In this document: positions 7,780-15,453 of the stretch, in pieces
How the letters are laid out: each line of letters opens with the position of its first letter
How positions within the stretch are numbered: position 1 is the first letter of the stretch
Origin: Streptomyces sp. Tue6028
GTDB lineage: Bacteria; Actinomycetota; Actinomycetes; Streptomycetales; Streptomycetaceae
Direction: 5' to 3'
DNA length: 64,000 nucleotides
NCBI RefSeq assembly: GCF_002300165.1
Contig: NZ_MLCE01000015.1
Coordinates: forward strand, 124,001-188,000
The notes under the pieces: generated by a model
What the model saw: the letters and a program-made list of their open reading frames with translations, nothing else
What the model was told of the DNA's origin: nothing
Databases searched by the model: none
Position numbers and translations under genes: made by a program

Positions 7780-8538
7780 TCAGGCGAGGGCCGCCGCCGC
7801 GGGTGCCGCGCCCGGCATGTCGCGGTACAGCACCGCCCGCTCGACCGCGCTCCACGTCGTGCTGGTGACCACGTACAGCGCGGCGGCCAGCGGCACCACG
7901 GCCACGGTGAAGAGCGTGAAGAAGGACAGGAACGGCATGAACCGGTTGACCGAGGCGAGTCCCGGCAGCTGCTCGTCGCCGGCCGTCGGGGAGGCCGCCG
8001 CCATCGTCCGCCTCGTGCGCCGGTAGTTGAAGGTGGCGACGGCCGTGACGACGGCGAACAGGCCGAGGTACACGAGTCCCGGGGCGCCGATGAGCCCGCC
8101 GTCGCCCAGGGCGTCCGCCCACCGGCCGCCGAGCGGCGCGGCCAGCAGCCGGTGGCCGAGCAGGGCGTTGGCGTCGCCGCCGATCGTCGAGCTGGAGAAC
8201 AGGTGGTAGAGGAGGAAGAAGGCCGGCATCTGGAGCAGGCTGGGCAGGCATCCGGAGAGCGGCGACACCTTCTCCTGCGCGTGCAGCTCCAGCACCGCCT
8301 TCTGGAGCGTCTCCCGGTCCTTCCCGTGCTTCTTGCGCAGTTCCGCGATGCGGGGCTGGAGTTCGGCGCGCGCCCGCTGCCCGCGCGCCGCCGCCCGGGA
8401 CAGGGGGTGCACGAGGAGTCGTACGAGCGCGGTGAACAGGATGATCGCCGCGGCGGCCGCCGAGTCGTGGAACAGCGGGCGGAGCAGGTCGGCGAGCTGC
8501 TCGACCAGGTCGGCGAAGGCGGACATGAACGTGGACAT
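7780..8538 (-). CDS. YidC/Oxa1-family membrane protein insertase paralogue
   Basis: The 252-residue protein contains the YidC core: a first membrane segment near residues 20-45, a basic cytoplasmic hairpin rich in Arg/Lys/Glu (~50-80), and the conserved SPLSGCLPSLLQMP hydrophobic segment, followed by three more transmembrane helices. It is shorter than the main Streptomyces YidC (about 400 aa) and lacks its long basic tail, so it is probably a secondary paralogue. ATG 8538 has GAGGG upstream. It lies downstream of, and probably in one transcript with, the small membrane protein at 8690-9007. Confidence 0.88.
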   Translation of the reverse strand: MSTFMSAFADLVEQLADLLRPLFHDSAAAAAIILFTALVRLLVHPLSRAAARGQRARAELQPRIAELRKKHGKDRETLQKAVLELHAQEKVSPLSGCLPSLLQMPAFFLLYHLFSSSTIGGDANALLGHRLLAAPLGGRWADALGDGGLIGAPGLVYLGLFAVVTAVATFNYRRTRRTMAAASPTAGDEQLPGLASVNRFMPFLSFFTLFTVAVVPLAAALYVVTSTTWSAVERAVLYRDMPGAAPAAAALA

Positions 8539-8689
8539 GGGTGAGCCCTCCGGGGGTCTCGTCGTGCCGGAACGGGACACCTCGACGGCGTCGGGGGCGA
8601 CGCGCGTCGGGGTTGCGGCATGACGGGCCCGCGCGGGGTGCACGGAGTGCCGGTCGGCGTGACCGGTGACGTGATGGTGCGGTGCGTCC

Positions 8690-9007
8690 CTACGCGGTGG
8701 CCGTCAGGAGGGCCCGGCCGGGTGCGCGCGGGCGGGTGCGGCCGGCGGCGTCGGGATCGCGTTGGGGCAGGAACGCCGTGCGGCGCTCACGGTCGCGGAT
8801 GGCCGTCCGGACCCGTGTGCGGGGGACGGCGGGCGCGCAGCGCGAGCCGGTGAGGGCGCAGACGGCGAGCGCGGAGCCGGCCGCCGCGGTCGCGGTGAAC
8901 GCGACGGCCACGGCGGCGGAGAGGCTGCCCGTGTCGAGCAGCGCGACCTCCAGGAGAAGCACCAGCAGCACGGCGACGGGACGCGCGTTCGCCCAGCTCC
9001 GTGTCAT
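8690..9007 (-). CDS. Small membrane protein beside YidC (DUF6412-like)
   Basis: The 105-residue protein has two hydrophobic stretches (residues ~10-25 and ~30-55) and a basic Arg-rich C-terminal half ending in TATA. ATG 9007 has GAGGGG upstream. It lies 151 bases before the YidC-like gene on the same strand. From memory Streptomyces genomes often pair a DUF6412 protein with such a YidC paralogue. The function is unknown; a role with the insertase is inferred from linkage only. Confidence 0.7.
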   Translation of the reverse strand: MTRSWANARPVAVLLVLLLEVALLDTGSLSAAVAVAFTATAAAGSALAVCALTGSRCAPAVPRTRVRTAIRDRERRTAFLPQRDPDAAGRTRPRAPGRALLTATA

Positions 9008-9029
9008 GGACCGCTTCCCCTCTCCGCTC

Positions 9030-9115
9030 GTGCGCGTACGCGTGCCTGTGGCCGTGTCCGTACGCGCCTGTGCTCGTACCTGTGCGAGTACGCGCGCCTG
9101 CGCTCGTGCCCGTGA
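9030..9115. repeat. Alternating purine-pyrimidine tract (GTGCGCGTACGCGTG)
   Basis: This leader stretch between the HxlR stop and the small membrane protein start is dominated by GT/CG/TAC steps, for example GTGCGCGTACGCGTG near its start and GAGTACGCGCGCC later. Such alternation favours Z-DNA under supercoiling. It lies in the probable promoter region of the 9007 to 7780 transcript. No coding potential is visible. Confidence 0.45.
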
Positions 9116-9177
9116 TGCGGCGGGCCTGCGTCGGCCGTCCGGCACCACGGTTTCCTGCCGTGTTGACGTTCCTGCCG

Positions 9178-9705
9178 TTATACAGGATCCGTCTCGATCG
9201 GCCGCAGCAACCTTCTCGGCTTGAGCAGGGCCCGGCTGACCGGATCCGCCGGGTCCGGATCGAGTCCGGGTCCCGGCACCATTTCGACGTCCGGGACGGG
9301 CACGACGGTTCCGCAGGCGGGGCATTCGCCATACGGACCGAGCTCCGTGCCGCAGTCCGCGTGACGGAACGTCCGCAGCTGGGTCTCGGTGAAGTGCTCA
9401 CGGCCCCACAGTCCGAGTGCGCGCAGCGTGGGCCACAGGGCGATGCCGCGGTCGGTGAGGACGTACTCGTCGCGCGGCGGCGACTGCTGGTAGCGGCGCT
9501 TTTCGAGGATCCCCTCGGCGGTGAGCGTCTGGAGGCGGGCGGCCAGGACGGCGCGCGGGACGCCGAGGTGCGCGAGGAAGTCGTTGTAGCGCCGCACGCC
9601 GTAGAGCGCGTCGCGGATGACGAGGAGCGTCCAGCGCTCGCCCACGACTTCGAGTGCGCGGGCGATCGAGCACTCCTGCGTCGCGTAGTCCTTGCCCAGA
9701 GCCAT
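9178..9705 (-). CDS. HxlR-family winged-helix regulator with zinc-ribbon-like tail
   Basis: The 175-residue protein begins with the HxlR signature (CSIARALEVVGERWTLLVIRD, shortened here) and has the winged helix at ~10-100. After it comes a segment with Cys in ADCG and CPACG, spaced like a small zinc ribbon, then a Pro/Asp-rich tail. ATG 9705 is preferred over the start six codons upstream because it gives the usual family N-terminus. It is divergent from an MFS transporter, and the gap contains two copies of a 16-base repeat, the likely operators. Many HxlR proteins respond to aldehydes, quinones or drugs. Confidence 0.88.
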   Translation of the reverse strand: MALGKDYATQECSIARALEVVGERWTLLVIRDALYGVRRYNDFLAHLGVPRAVLAARLQTLTAEGILEKRRYQQSPPRDEYVLTDRGIALWPTLRALGLWGREHFTETQLRTFRHADCGTELGPYGECPACGTVVPVPDVEMVPGPGLDPDPADPVSRALLKPRRLLRPIETDPV

Positions 9706-9736
9706 GCCCCCCACTGTAGCCACTTTCCGACATCTT

Positions 9737-9796
9737 GGTTCAGTGAACGAACCTAGGGTGCTACGGTCGGAACATCGGAAGGTTCAATGAACGAAC
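9737..9796. promoter_or_regulatory. Twin HxlR operators and MFS promoter
   Basis: GGTTCARTGAACGAAC occurs at 9737-9752 and 9781-9796, exactly 44 bases apart (about four helical turns). Each copy has a GTTCA..TGAAC dyad. A promoter with -35 TTCAGT (9739) and -10 TACGGT (9762), 17-base spacer, lies between and over the sites. Binding of a dimer pair would block the MFS gene and probably the HxlR gene. Confidence 0.75.
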
Positions 9797-9818
9797 TCAC
9801 GCTCCGAAGGAGCAGGCC

Positions 9819-11312
9819 ATGACCCGGCTCGACCGGACCGACACCTCCACCGACGCGACCGCCGAGGCCGCCGGGACCGACCGGTCCACCGTGGCCGCCC
9901 GAGCCGCCGACGCCACCGGGGCCACGGGCTCCACGAGATCAAGGGAGACCCCCGCACCCCCGCCGCCGGGCACCACCCCGCGCGCCGCCCCCACCCTCGC
10001 CGTCACCAGCGCCGCCACCGCGGTGGCCCTGATGACGTACACGGCGCCGATGGTCACGCTGCCCGACACCGCCGCCGCGCTGCACACCTCGGTCTCCGCC
10101 CAGGCCTGGCTGCTGAACGGCACCCCGCTGGGCCTGGCCGCGCTGCTCCTGGTGGCCGGCAGCCTCGCGGACGACTACGGACGCCGCCGGATCTTCCTGT
10201 CCGGCACGGTCGCCCTCGGCATCACCACGGCACTGGGCGCGCTCGCGAGCTCGACCTGGCTGTTCACACTGACCCGCATCGCGCAGGGCGCGGCGAGCGC
10301 GGCGATCCTCGCGAGCGGCCTGGGCCTGATCGTCCACGCCTTCCCGACCCCGCGCGGCCGGCTGCACGCGACCGGCGTGTGGGGCGCGTTCGTCAGCGGC
10401 GGCATCGCCGTCGGACCGCTGCTCGCGGGCGGCATCGCCTCGACGCTGAGCTGGCGGGTGGCCTACGCGGTGCTGGGCGCGGCGGCACTGGTCGTCGCCC
10501 TGCTGGGAACCCGCGCCCTCACCGAGTCCCGCGCACCCCGGGGCGGCCGTCCCGACCTGGCCGGAGCCCTGACGTTCGGCCTCGCCCTGGTGGCCCTCGT
10601 CGCCGCGCTCACGATGGGCCGCGACGGCTGGCTGCGCGCACCGGTGGGTCTGCTGCTCGCGGCCTTCGTCGTCCTGACGGCGGCCTTCGTGGCCGTCGAG
10701 CGCCGTACCGCCACCCCCATGATCGACCTCGGTCTGCTGCGGCACCGCCGCTTCCTCGCCTCGTCCGCGGGCGGAATGTTCACGGGCCTCGCGGTGATCG
10801 GCCTGTTCAGCTTCCTGCCGGCGCTGCTCCAGCGGACACTCGGCCTGTCCGCGATGGACACGGCCTGGCTGTTCCTGCTCTGGTCCGGACTGTCCTTCGC
10901 CGTCGCCCTCCAGGCGCGGCGCCTCGCGGGCCGCGTCTCCCCGCGCCACCAGCTCGTCCTGGGCTTCGCCCTGCACGCGGCCGGCGTCCTGACCATGCTC
11001 GGCGCGGTCGACGCCGGTTCGTGGACGCGGCTGCTCCCCGGCTTCGTCGTCTCCGGGGTGGGCAGCGGTCTGCTCAACGCCTCCCTGCCGCTGCTCGCGG
11101 TGGAGTCCGTACCGGCCGCGCGCGCCGCGATGGGCTCGGGAGCCCAGCAGACGTTCCGCTACATCGGGTCCTGCGCCGGGGTCGCCCTCACCATCGCCCT
11201 GGTGACCTCCACCGGCGGGCCGGGACACGGCGCGGACATCGCGATCGGCGTCTCCGCGGGACTGTCCCTGCTGGCTGCGGCCGGTGTGCTGGTGCTGCGG
11301 GAACGGACCTGA
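9819..11312 (+). CDS. MFS drug-type efflux transporter
   Basis: The 497-residue protein has a ~55-residue Thr/Ala/Pro-rich cytoplasmic head and about 12-14 membrane helices. The MFS loop motif ADDYGRRR follows helix 2, and GPLLAGGIAS and WRVAY match the drug/H+ antiporter family. ATG 9819 has GAAGGAG upstream. It faces the HxlR gene and should be induced when that repressor releases the twin operators. The exported compound is unknown. The Sel1-like gene downstream starts 44 bases after its stop. Confidence 0.88.
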   Translation: MTRLDRTDTSTDATAEAAGTDRSTVAARAADATGATGSTRSRETPAPPPPGTTPRAAPTLAVTSAATAVALMTYTAPMVTLPDTAAALHTSVSAQAWLLNGTPLGLAALLLVAGSLADDYGRRRIFLSGTVALGITTALGALASSTWLFTLTRIAQGAASAAILASGLGLIVHAFPTPRGRLHATGVWGAFVSGGIAVGPLLAGGIASTLSWRVAYAVLGAAALVVALLGTRALTESRAPRGGRPDLAGALTFGLALVALVAALTMGRDGWLRAPVGLLLAAFVVLTAAFVAVERRTATPMIDLGLLRHRRFLASSAGGMFTGLAVIGLFSFLPALLQRTLGLSAMDTAWLFLLWSGLSFAVALQARRLAGRVSPRHQLVLGFALHAAGVLTMLGAVDAGSWTRLLPGFVVSGVGSGLLNASLPLLAVESVPAARAAMGSGAQQTFRYIGSCAGVALTIALVTSTGGPGHGADIAIGVSAGLSLLAAAGVLVLRERT

Positions 11313-11356
11313 CCGACCGCGCCCGGGGGACCGCGGTCCCCCGTAGGGTGCCGGTC

Positions 11357-11974
11357 ATGGCGACTTCGGCAGCGGAGGGCGACGCCTCCGCCCAGTACCG
11401 GCTCGGCAGCGACCTCATGGACCAGGGGCGCCACGAGGAGGCGAAGCGGTATCTCCTGCCGCTCGCCGAAGCCGGCCACCTCGAAGCGGTACGCCGACTG
11501 GCCTGGACGGCCAGCGGACTCGCCCACACCGACCCCGCCCACGAGGCGGAGGCCGAGCACTGGCTGCGCCGTGAGGCGGAAGTGCGCCGGGACCCCGACT
11601 GGCTGGTGACCATGGCCCAGGAGATGCGCCGGTGGGCGTCGGGCCGGGTCGCCGAGGCCGAGGAGCTGGTGGCCGGGATGGCACGGGCGGGCAGCGCGCG
11701 GGCCGCGGGCCAACTGGGCTACTGGAGACGGCTGGACGGCGACCTGACGGCGGCCGTGGAGTGGTACCGCCTCGCCGTCACGCTCGGGCATCGCTTCGCC
11801 TGGCGCGACCTCGGCTCCTGCCTGTGGGCGCTGGGCCGGTACGCCGAGGCGGAGGAGCTGTACCGCCCGCAGGCGGAGGGGGGCGACGTGGTGGCGCAGT
11901 ACGAACTCGCGGCGCTGCTGCACGCGCAGGGCAAGGGCCCGGCGGTGTCCCCACCGGGCCCGCCGCGCCTGTAA
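11357..11974 (+). CDS. Tetratricopeptide/Sel1-like repeat protein
   Basis: The 205-residue soluble protein is built of ~36-residue helical hairpins with the Sel1/TPR pattern (GDASAQYRLGSDLMDQGR; YRLAVTLGHRFAWRDLGSC; AQYELAALLHAQG). It has no signal or enzyme domain, so a protein-binding role is likely. ATG 11357 follows the MFS stop by 44 bases, and it may be co-transcribed with it. A long open frame extends upstream into the MFS gene but is a shadow there. It is cytoplasmic and I cannot assign a specific partner. Confidence 0.75.
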   Translation: MATSAAEGDASAQYRLGSDLMDQGRHEEAKRYLLPLAEAGHLEAVRRLAWTASGLAHTDPAHEAEAEHWLRREAEVRRDPDWLVTMAQEMRRWASGRVAEAEELVAGMARAGSARAAGQLGYWRRLDGDLTAAVEWYRLAVTLGHRFAWRDLGSCLWALGRYAEAEELYRPQAEGGDVVAQYELAALLHAQGKGPAVSPPGPPRL

Positions 11975-12057
11975 GGAGCTCCCCGCCCCTTCTCTTGCGG
12001 GCTCCCCGGGCCGGCCGGTCCTCTCACGCGCCCTGCCCGCGGACTTCTCCGGTGGCC

Positions 12058-12894
12058 TCAGCGGGGCCGCATGGAGCGCAGCACCCCCCACACCGCCAAC
12101 CGGTACCTGGACGTGTACTCGGGGGTGCAGGTGGTGAGGGTGATGTAGTAGCCGGGCTCGCTGTACCCGTACGACGGCCGGACGGTGCTGCGCGGCACGC
12201 TGCGGATGACACCGCCGTCGCTCGGCGAGGTCTGCGGCAGGGTCCGGTCGACGACGTACGTGTACAGCGCGGTCCTGGTCTCGACGGTGATCGTGTCGCC
12301 GCGCCGCAGCCGGTTGATGTACCGGAACGGCTCACCGTGCGTGTTGCGGTGTCCGGCGAGGGCGAAGTTGCCTGCCTGGCCCGGCTGTTGGGTGCCCTTG
12401 TAGTGGCCGACGTACCCCTTGTCGAGCACGCCCGGCTTGCTGACGCCCTCGGCGACGGGGACACGCAGGGAGAGGCGGGGGACGGTGAGGACGGCGTACG
12501 CCTGCGACCAGCGGGGTTGCTGCCCGGAGCCGCCGGCGGTGGAGGTCCGGCGGCCGCCGGCCGGGGAAGCGCCCTCGGCCGGGTCCGGGCCGCCGTCGGA
12601 GTCGCCGTCGCTCGCCGCGCCGCCACCGGGACCGCCGGCCGGTGCGGAGGCATCCGCCCGGGGTTCGCCCCACTCCCGCTCCAGCGCCTGCACCTTGCGC
12701 TCGGCGCCGTGCCGGGCCTGCCGGTTGGTCCACCACAACTGGTGGACGACGAGGAGCAGCAGCACGAGGCCGACGGTGACGAGGAGTTCGCCGCCGGTCC
12801 ACAGGGCCCGGCGGCGCAGTGCGCGCCGTCTGCGGGTGCCGTGGTGCACGACGCCGGGAACCCGGCCGCGTACGCCCCCTGGGTGAGCCCGCAT
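12058..12894 (-). CDS. Class E sortase
   Basis: The 278-residue transpeptidase has an Arg-rich head, one N-terminal membrane anchor (residues ~35-55), a Gly/Ser/Asp-rich linker (~75-125) and a C-terminal sortase barrel. The catalytic triad is readable as His182 (LAGHRNTHG), Cys256 (TLTTC) and Arg265 (TSRYR). Class E enzymes attach LAxTG proteins to Streptomyces peptidoglycan; the LASTG protein at 2037-2984 is a plausible client. ATG 12894 has a strong GGAGG 7 bases upstream. No substrate gene is adjacent, so it may be a housekeeping sortase. Confidence 0.9.
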   Translation of the reverse strand: MRAHPGGVRGRVPGVVHHGTRRRRALRRRALWTGGELLVTVGLVLLLLVVHQLWWTNRQARHGAERKVQALEREWGEPRADASAPAGGPGGGAASDGDSDGGPDPAEGASPAGGRRTSTAGGSGQQPRWSQAYAVLTVPRLSLRVPVAEGVSKPGVLDKGYVGHYKGTQQPGQAGNFALAGHRNTHGEPFRYINRLRRGDTITVETRTALYTYVVDRTLPQTSPSDGGVIRSVPRSTVRPSYGYSEPGYYITLTTCTPEYTSRYRLAVWGVLRSMRPR

Positions 12895-13017
12895 GCGTAC
12901 GCCTCCTTCACCGCCCGGCGGGCAGCCGGGCCCGCACGGTAGGCGATCCCCCCGCAAGTCTCCAGACCCGCGGCTCCCGACCTCTCGCCCCCCTCTTCGT
13001 ACACCGGTTTTAGAAAG

Positions 13018-13040
13018 GGCTGTCGCAACTCTCGACAACC
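13018..13040. promoter_or_regulatory. Inverted repeat upstream of galactanase
   Basis: GGCTGTCG and CGACAACC are arms (7 of 8 matched) around CAACTCT. It is about 125 bases upstream of the GH30 start, in the gap shared with the sortase gene. It could be the operator of a LacI- or GntR-type sugar regulator; no such gene is adjacent. Confidence 0.35.
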
Positions 13041-13164
13041 CCACGCGCCACACCCGATCCTTCCTGTGGCAGCAGCGCGACGGCCAGTGCCGGCGGACGG
13101 CCGGCAACCGAGTCGACACGCCGACCCCGTGGGAACGACCGGGAGTCGGCCGGACGGAGAAGCC

Positions 13165-14640
13165 ATGATCCGACGCAGAACACTGCTGGCCGCCGCGGGC
13201 GGCACGGCCCTCGCCGGCACCGTGGCGACGGGCACCGCACGCGCGGACGCGACGATCGCCGTCAACCCCGCCACGACGTACGGGACTTGGGAGGGCTGGG
13301 GCACCTCGCTGGCCTGGTGGGCCAACGTCTTCGGCGCCCGGGACGACTTCGCCGACATCTTCTTCACCACCAAGTCGACGACGTACAACGGCACTTCGCT
13401 GCCGGGCCTCGGCCTGAACATCGCCCGCTACAACCTGGGCGCGTGCAGCTGGAACAGCGTGAACGGCGAGAGCATGGTCGCCTCCTCCGGCATCCCCGTC
13501 TTCAAGCAGATCGAGGGCTACTGGCAGGACTGGAACAACGAGGACCCCGCCTCCTCGGCCTGGAAGTGGACGGCCGACGCCACGCAGCGCGCCGCCCTCG
13601 TCAAGGCGACCGCGCGCGGCGCGACCAGCGAGCTGTTCGCCAACTCCCCCATGTGGTGGATGTGTCTGAACCACAACCCGTCCGGAGCGTCCGGCGGCGG
13701 CAACAACCTCCAGTCCTGGAACTACCGCCAGCACGCCTCCCACCTGGCCGCGGTCGCCCTCCGCGCCAGGAACGACTGGGGTGTGGACTTCGCGACGGTC
13801 GAGGCCTTCAACGAACCGTCCTCCGGCTGGTGGACGGCCACCGGCACCCAGGAGGGCTGCCACATGGACTCCTCCGTCCAGGCCGCCGTCCTGCCCCACC
13901 TGAGGAGCGAGCTGGACAAGCGGGGCCTGACCGGCACGCGGATCGCCGCGTCCGACGAGACCAGCTACGACCTGGCCCGTACGACGTGGAACTCCTTCGG
14001 CTCGACGACGAAGGCGCTGGTCGACCGCGTCGACGTGCACGGCTACCAGGGGGCCGGCGGGCGCCGCGACCTCCTCTACACGGACGCCGTGACGACCGCG
14101 CGCAAGAGCCTGTGGAACTCCGAGTACGGCGACGCGGACGGCACCGGCGCCACCCTCGCGAGCAACCTCCTGCTGGACTTCCGCTGGCTGCACCCGACCG
14201 CTTGGGTCTACTGGCAGGTCATGGACCCGTCCCCGGGCTGGGCCATGATCGCGTACGACGCCGGGACCCTCACCCCCGGCGCGGTCCAGACGAAGCACTA
14301 CGTCATGGCGCAGTTCAGCCGCCACATCCGGCCCGGCATGACGATCCTCGACACGGGGGTGGACCACGCGGTGGCCGCCCTGGACCGGGGCGCCCGGCGC
14401 CTGGTGATCGTCGCGCTCAACAAGGCGTCCTCCGCCCAGACCCTCACCTTCGACCTCTCCCGCTTCGGCACGGTGACCGGCTCCACCGGCGGCCTGGTGC
14501 GCCGCTGGAACACCGTCACCGGAGGCAGCGGCGACCGCTACACCGCCCACACGGACACGTACCTGACCGGGAAGACGGTCGCCGTCCCGTTCGCGGCGGG
14601 GGCGGTGCAGACGTTGGAGGTGGAGGGGGTGGCGGTCTGA
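13165..14640 (+). CDS. Secreted GH30 glycoside hydrolase, probably endo-beta-1,6-galactanase
   Basis: The 491-residue protein starts with a twin-arginine signal (MIRRRTLLAAAGG, cleavage near ARA-DA). The catalytic barrel begins with the TYGTWEGWGTSLAWWAN signature typical of GH30 subfamily 5 galactanases. The acid/base is probably Glu218 (AFNEPSSGWW) and the nucleophile Glu320 (NSEYGD). A C-terminal beta-sandwich ends the protein, with no extra carbohydrate module. It would cut beta-1,6-galactan side chains of arabinogalactan outside the cell. ATG 13165 has CGGAGA upstream. It is a single-gene unit; the operator-like dyad at 13018 may control it. Subfamily assignment is from memory of the family. 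Confidence 0.85.
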   Translation: MIRRRTLLAAAGGTALAGTVATGTARADATIAVNPATTYGTWEGWGTSLAWWANVFGARDDFADIFFTTKSTTYNGTSLPGLGLNIARYNLGACSWNSVNGESMVASSGIPVFKQIEGYWQDWNNEDPASSAWKWTADATQRAALVKATARGATSELFANSPMWWMCLNHNPSGASGGGNNLQSWNYRQHASHLAAVALRARNDWGVDFATVEAFNEPSSGWWTATGTQEGCHMDSSVQAAVLPHLRSELDKRGLTGTRIAASDETSYDLARTTWNSFGSTTKALVDRVDVHGYQGAGGRRDLLYTDAVTTARKSLWNSEYGDADGTGATLASNLLLDFRWLHPTAWVYWQVMDPSPGWAMIAYDAGTLTPGAVQTKHYVMAQFSRHIRPGMTILDTGVDHAVAALDRGARRLVIVALNKASSAQTLTFDLSRFGTVTGSTGGLVRRWNTVTGGSGDRYTAHTDTYLTGKTVAVPFAAGAVQTLEVEGVAV

Positions 14641-14672
14641 GGGGGCGGGTCGGGCCGGAGCGGGATCGGGCC

Positions 14673-14702
14673 GGGGCTGGGGCTGGGGCCGGGGCCGGCC
14701 CC
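14673..14702 (+). other. G-quadruplex motif plus GC palindrome after galactanase
   Basis: Four GGGG tracts (14673, 14679, 14685, 14691) are separated by 2-base loops, and the last tract begins the palindrome GGGGCCGGCCCC (14691-14702). On the plus strand this lies 33 bases downstream of the galactanase stop and could stall or terminate transcription. Confidence 0.6.
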
Positions 14703-14826
14703 GGCACCGGGGGCGGGGGCGAGGGCGTGATGTCCCGGCCAGCCCCGCGTCCTTGCCCTCGGGGATGCCCAACTCCCCAGCCCCACAAGCTCCCTCGGCC
14801 CTCTCGCCCCCATAGACTCCCCGGCC

Positions 14827-15264
14827 ATGAGCGCGTACTGGCTGCTGGCCCTGATCCCCTTCCTCGCGGGCGTGGCGGTGACCGGCCAACAGGGCATGGT
14901 CGCCGTGACCGAGCGCGTCGTGCGGCGCACCGCGCGCCGCGTCGAGGGCACGGTCACCGGGCACCTGGCCTCCCGCGAGGCGACGTACGCCGCCCTGCAC
15001 CCGGTGGTCCGCTGGACCGGGGACGACGGCGTGGAGCACGAGCGCGCCGTCCCCGACACGATCGGCGCCCACGCCCTGCCCGAGGGCAGCCGCGTCCGCC
15101 TTCTGTGTGTTCCCGGCGCGCCCGACTCGGTCACCCTGGACGCTCCGGACCGCTACCGGTCGGCGGTCATCGGCGCCTGGGCGGGAGTCCTGCTGTGCGC
15201 GGGCACGCTGACCGCCGTCCTGATCCGCATCGCGACGCTGCTGCCCGAGGGATACGGCTACTGA
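14827..15264 (+). CDS. DUF3592-type two-helix membrane protein
   Basis: The 145-residue protein has a membrane helix at residues ~4-22, an extracytoplasmic-like beta-rich domain of about 80 residues (EGTVTGHL..YAALHPVVRW..), and a second helix near 110-135. This layout and the central sequence match DUF3592-type proteins of unknown function. ATG 14827 begins the first helix. It stands alone: upstream is the G-rich tract, downstream a tandem repeat. No enzymatic motif is visible. Confidence 0.75.
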   Translation: MSAYWLLALIPFLAGVAVTGQQGMVAVTERVVRRTARRVEGTVTGHLASREATYAALHPVVRWTGDDGVEHERAVPDTIGAHALPEGSRVRLLCVPGAPDSVTLDAPDRYRSAVIGAWAGVLLCAGTLTAVLIRIATLLPEGYGY

Positions 15265-15274
15265 TCCGCGCCGG

Positions 15275-15352
15275 GGTCGATGCCGAGGTTCCAGTACCGG
15301 GGTCGGTGCCGAGGTTCCGGCACCGGGCTCGGGTGCCGAGGTTCCGGTACCG
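15275..15352. repeat. Three tandem ~26-bp repeats (TGCCGAGGTTCCGGTACCGG)
   Basis: Units begin near 15275, 15301 and 15327; TGCCGAGGTTCC occurs at 15281, 15307 and 15334. Each unit carries an internal GGTTCCGGTACC-like dyad. It follows the DUF3592 stop and has no coding potential. Confidence 0.7.
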
Positions 15353-15453
15353 AGGTGCGGTCCCCGGCTCCCGGGTCCGCCGGCTGCTCCCGGCCAATGC
15401 CCTGGCCTGCCCGTATCTCACTTTCGTAAGGTGACGGCAGTACGGTGTCCCCC

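Noticed and set aside
12895..15072. Long minus-strand frame reaching 1004 codons upstream of the sortase
   Set aside because: It runs antisense through the galactanase and DUF3592 genes and has Arg/Gly/Pro-rich, non-protein-like sequence. Only the last 278 codons from ATG 12894 are the sortase.
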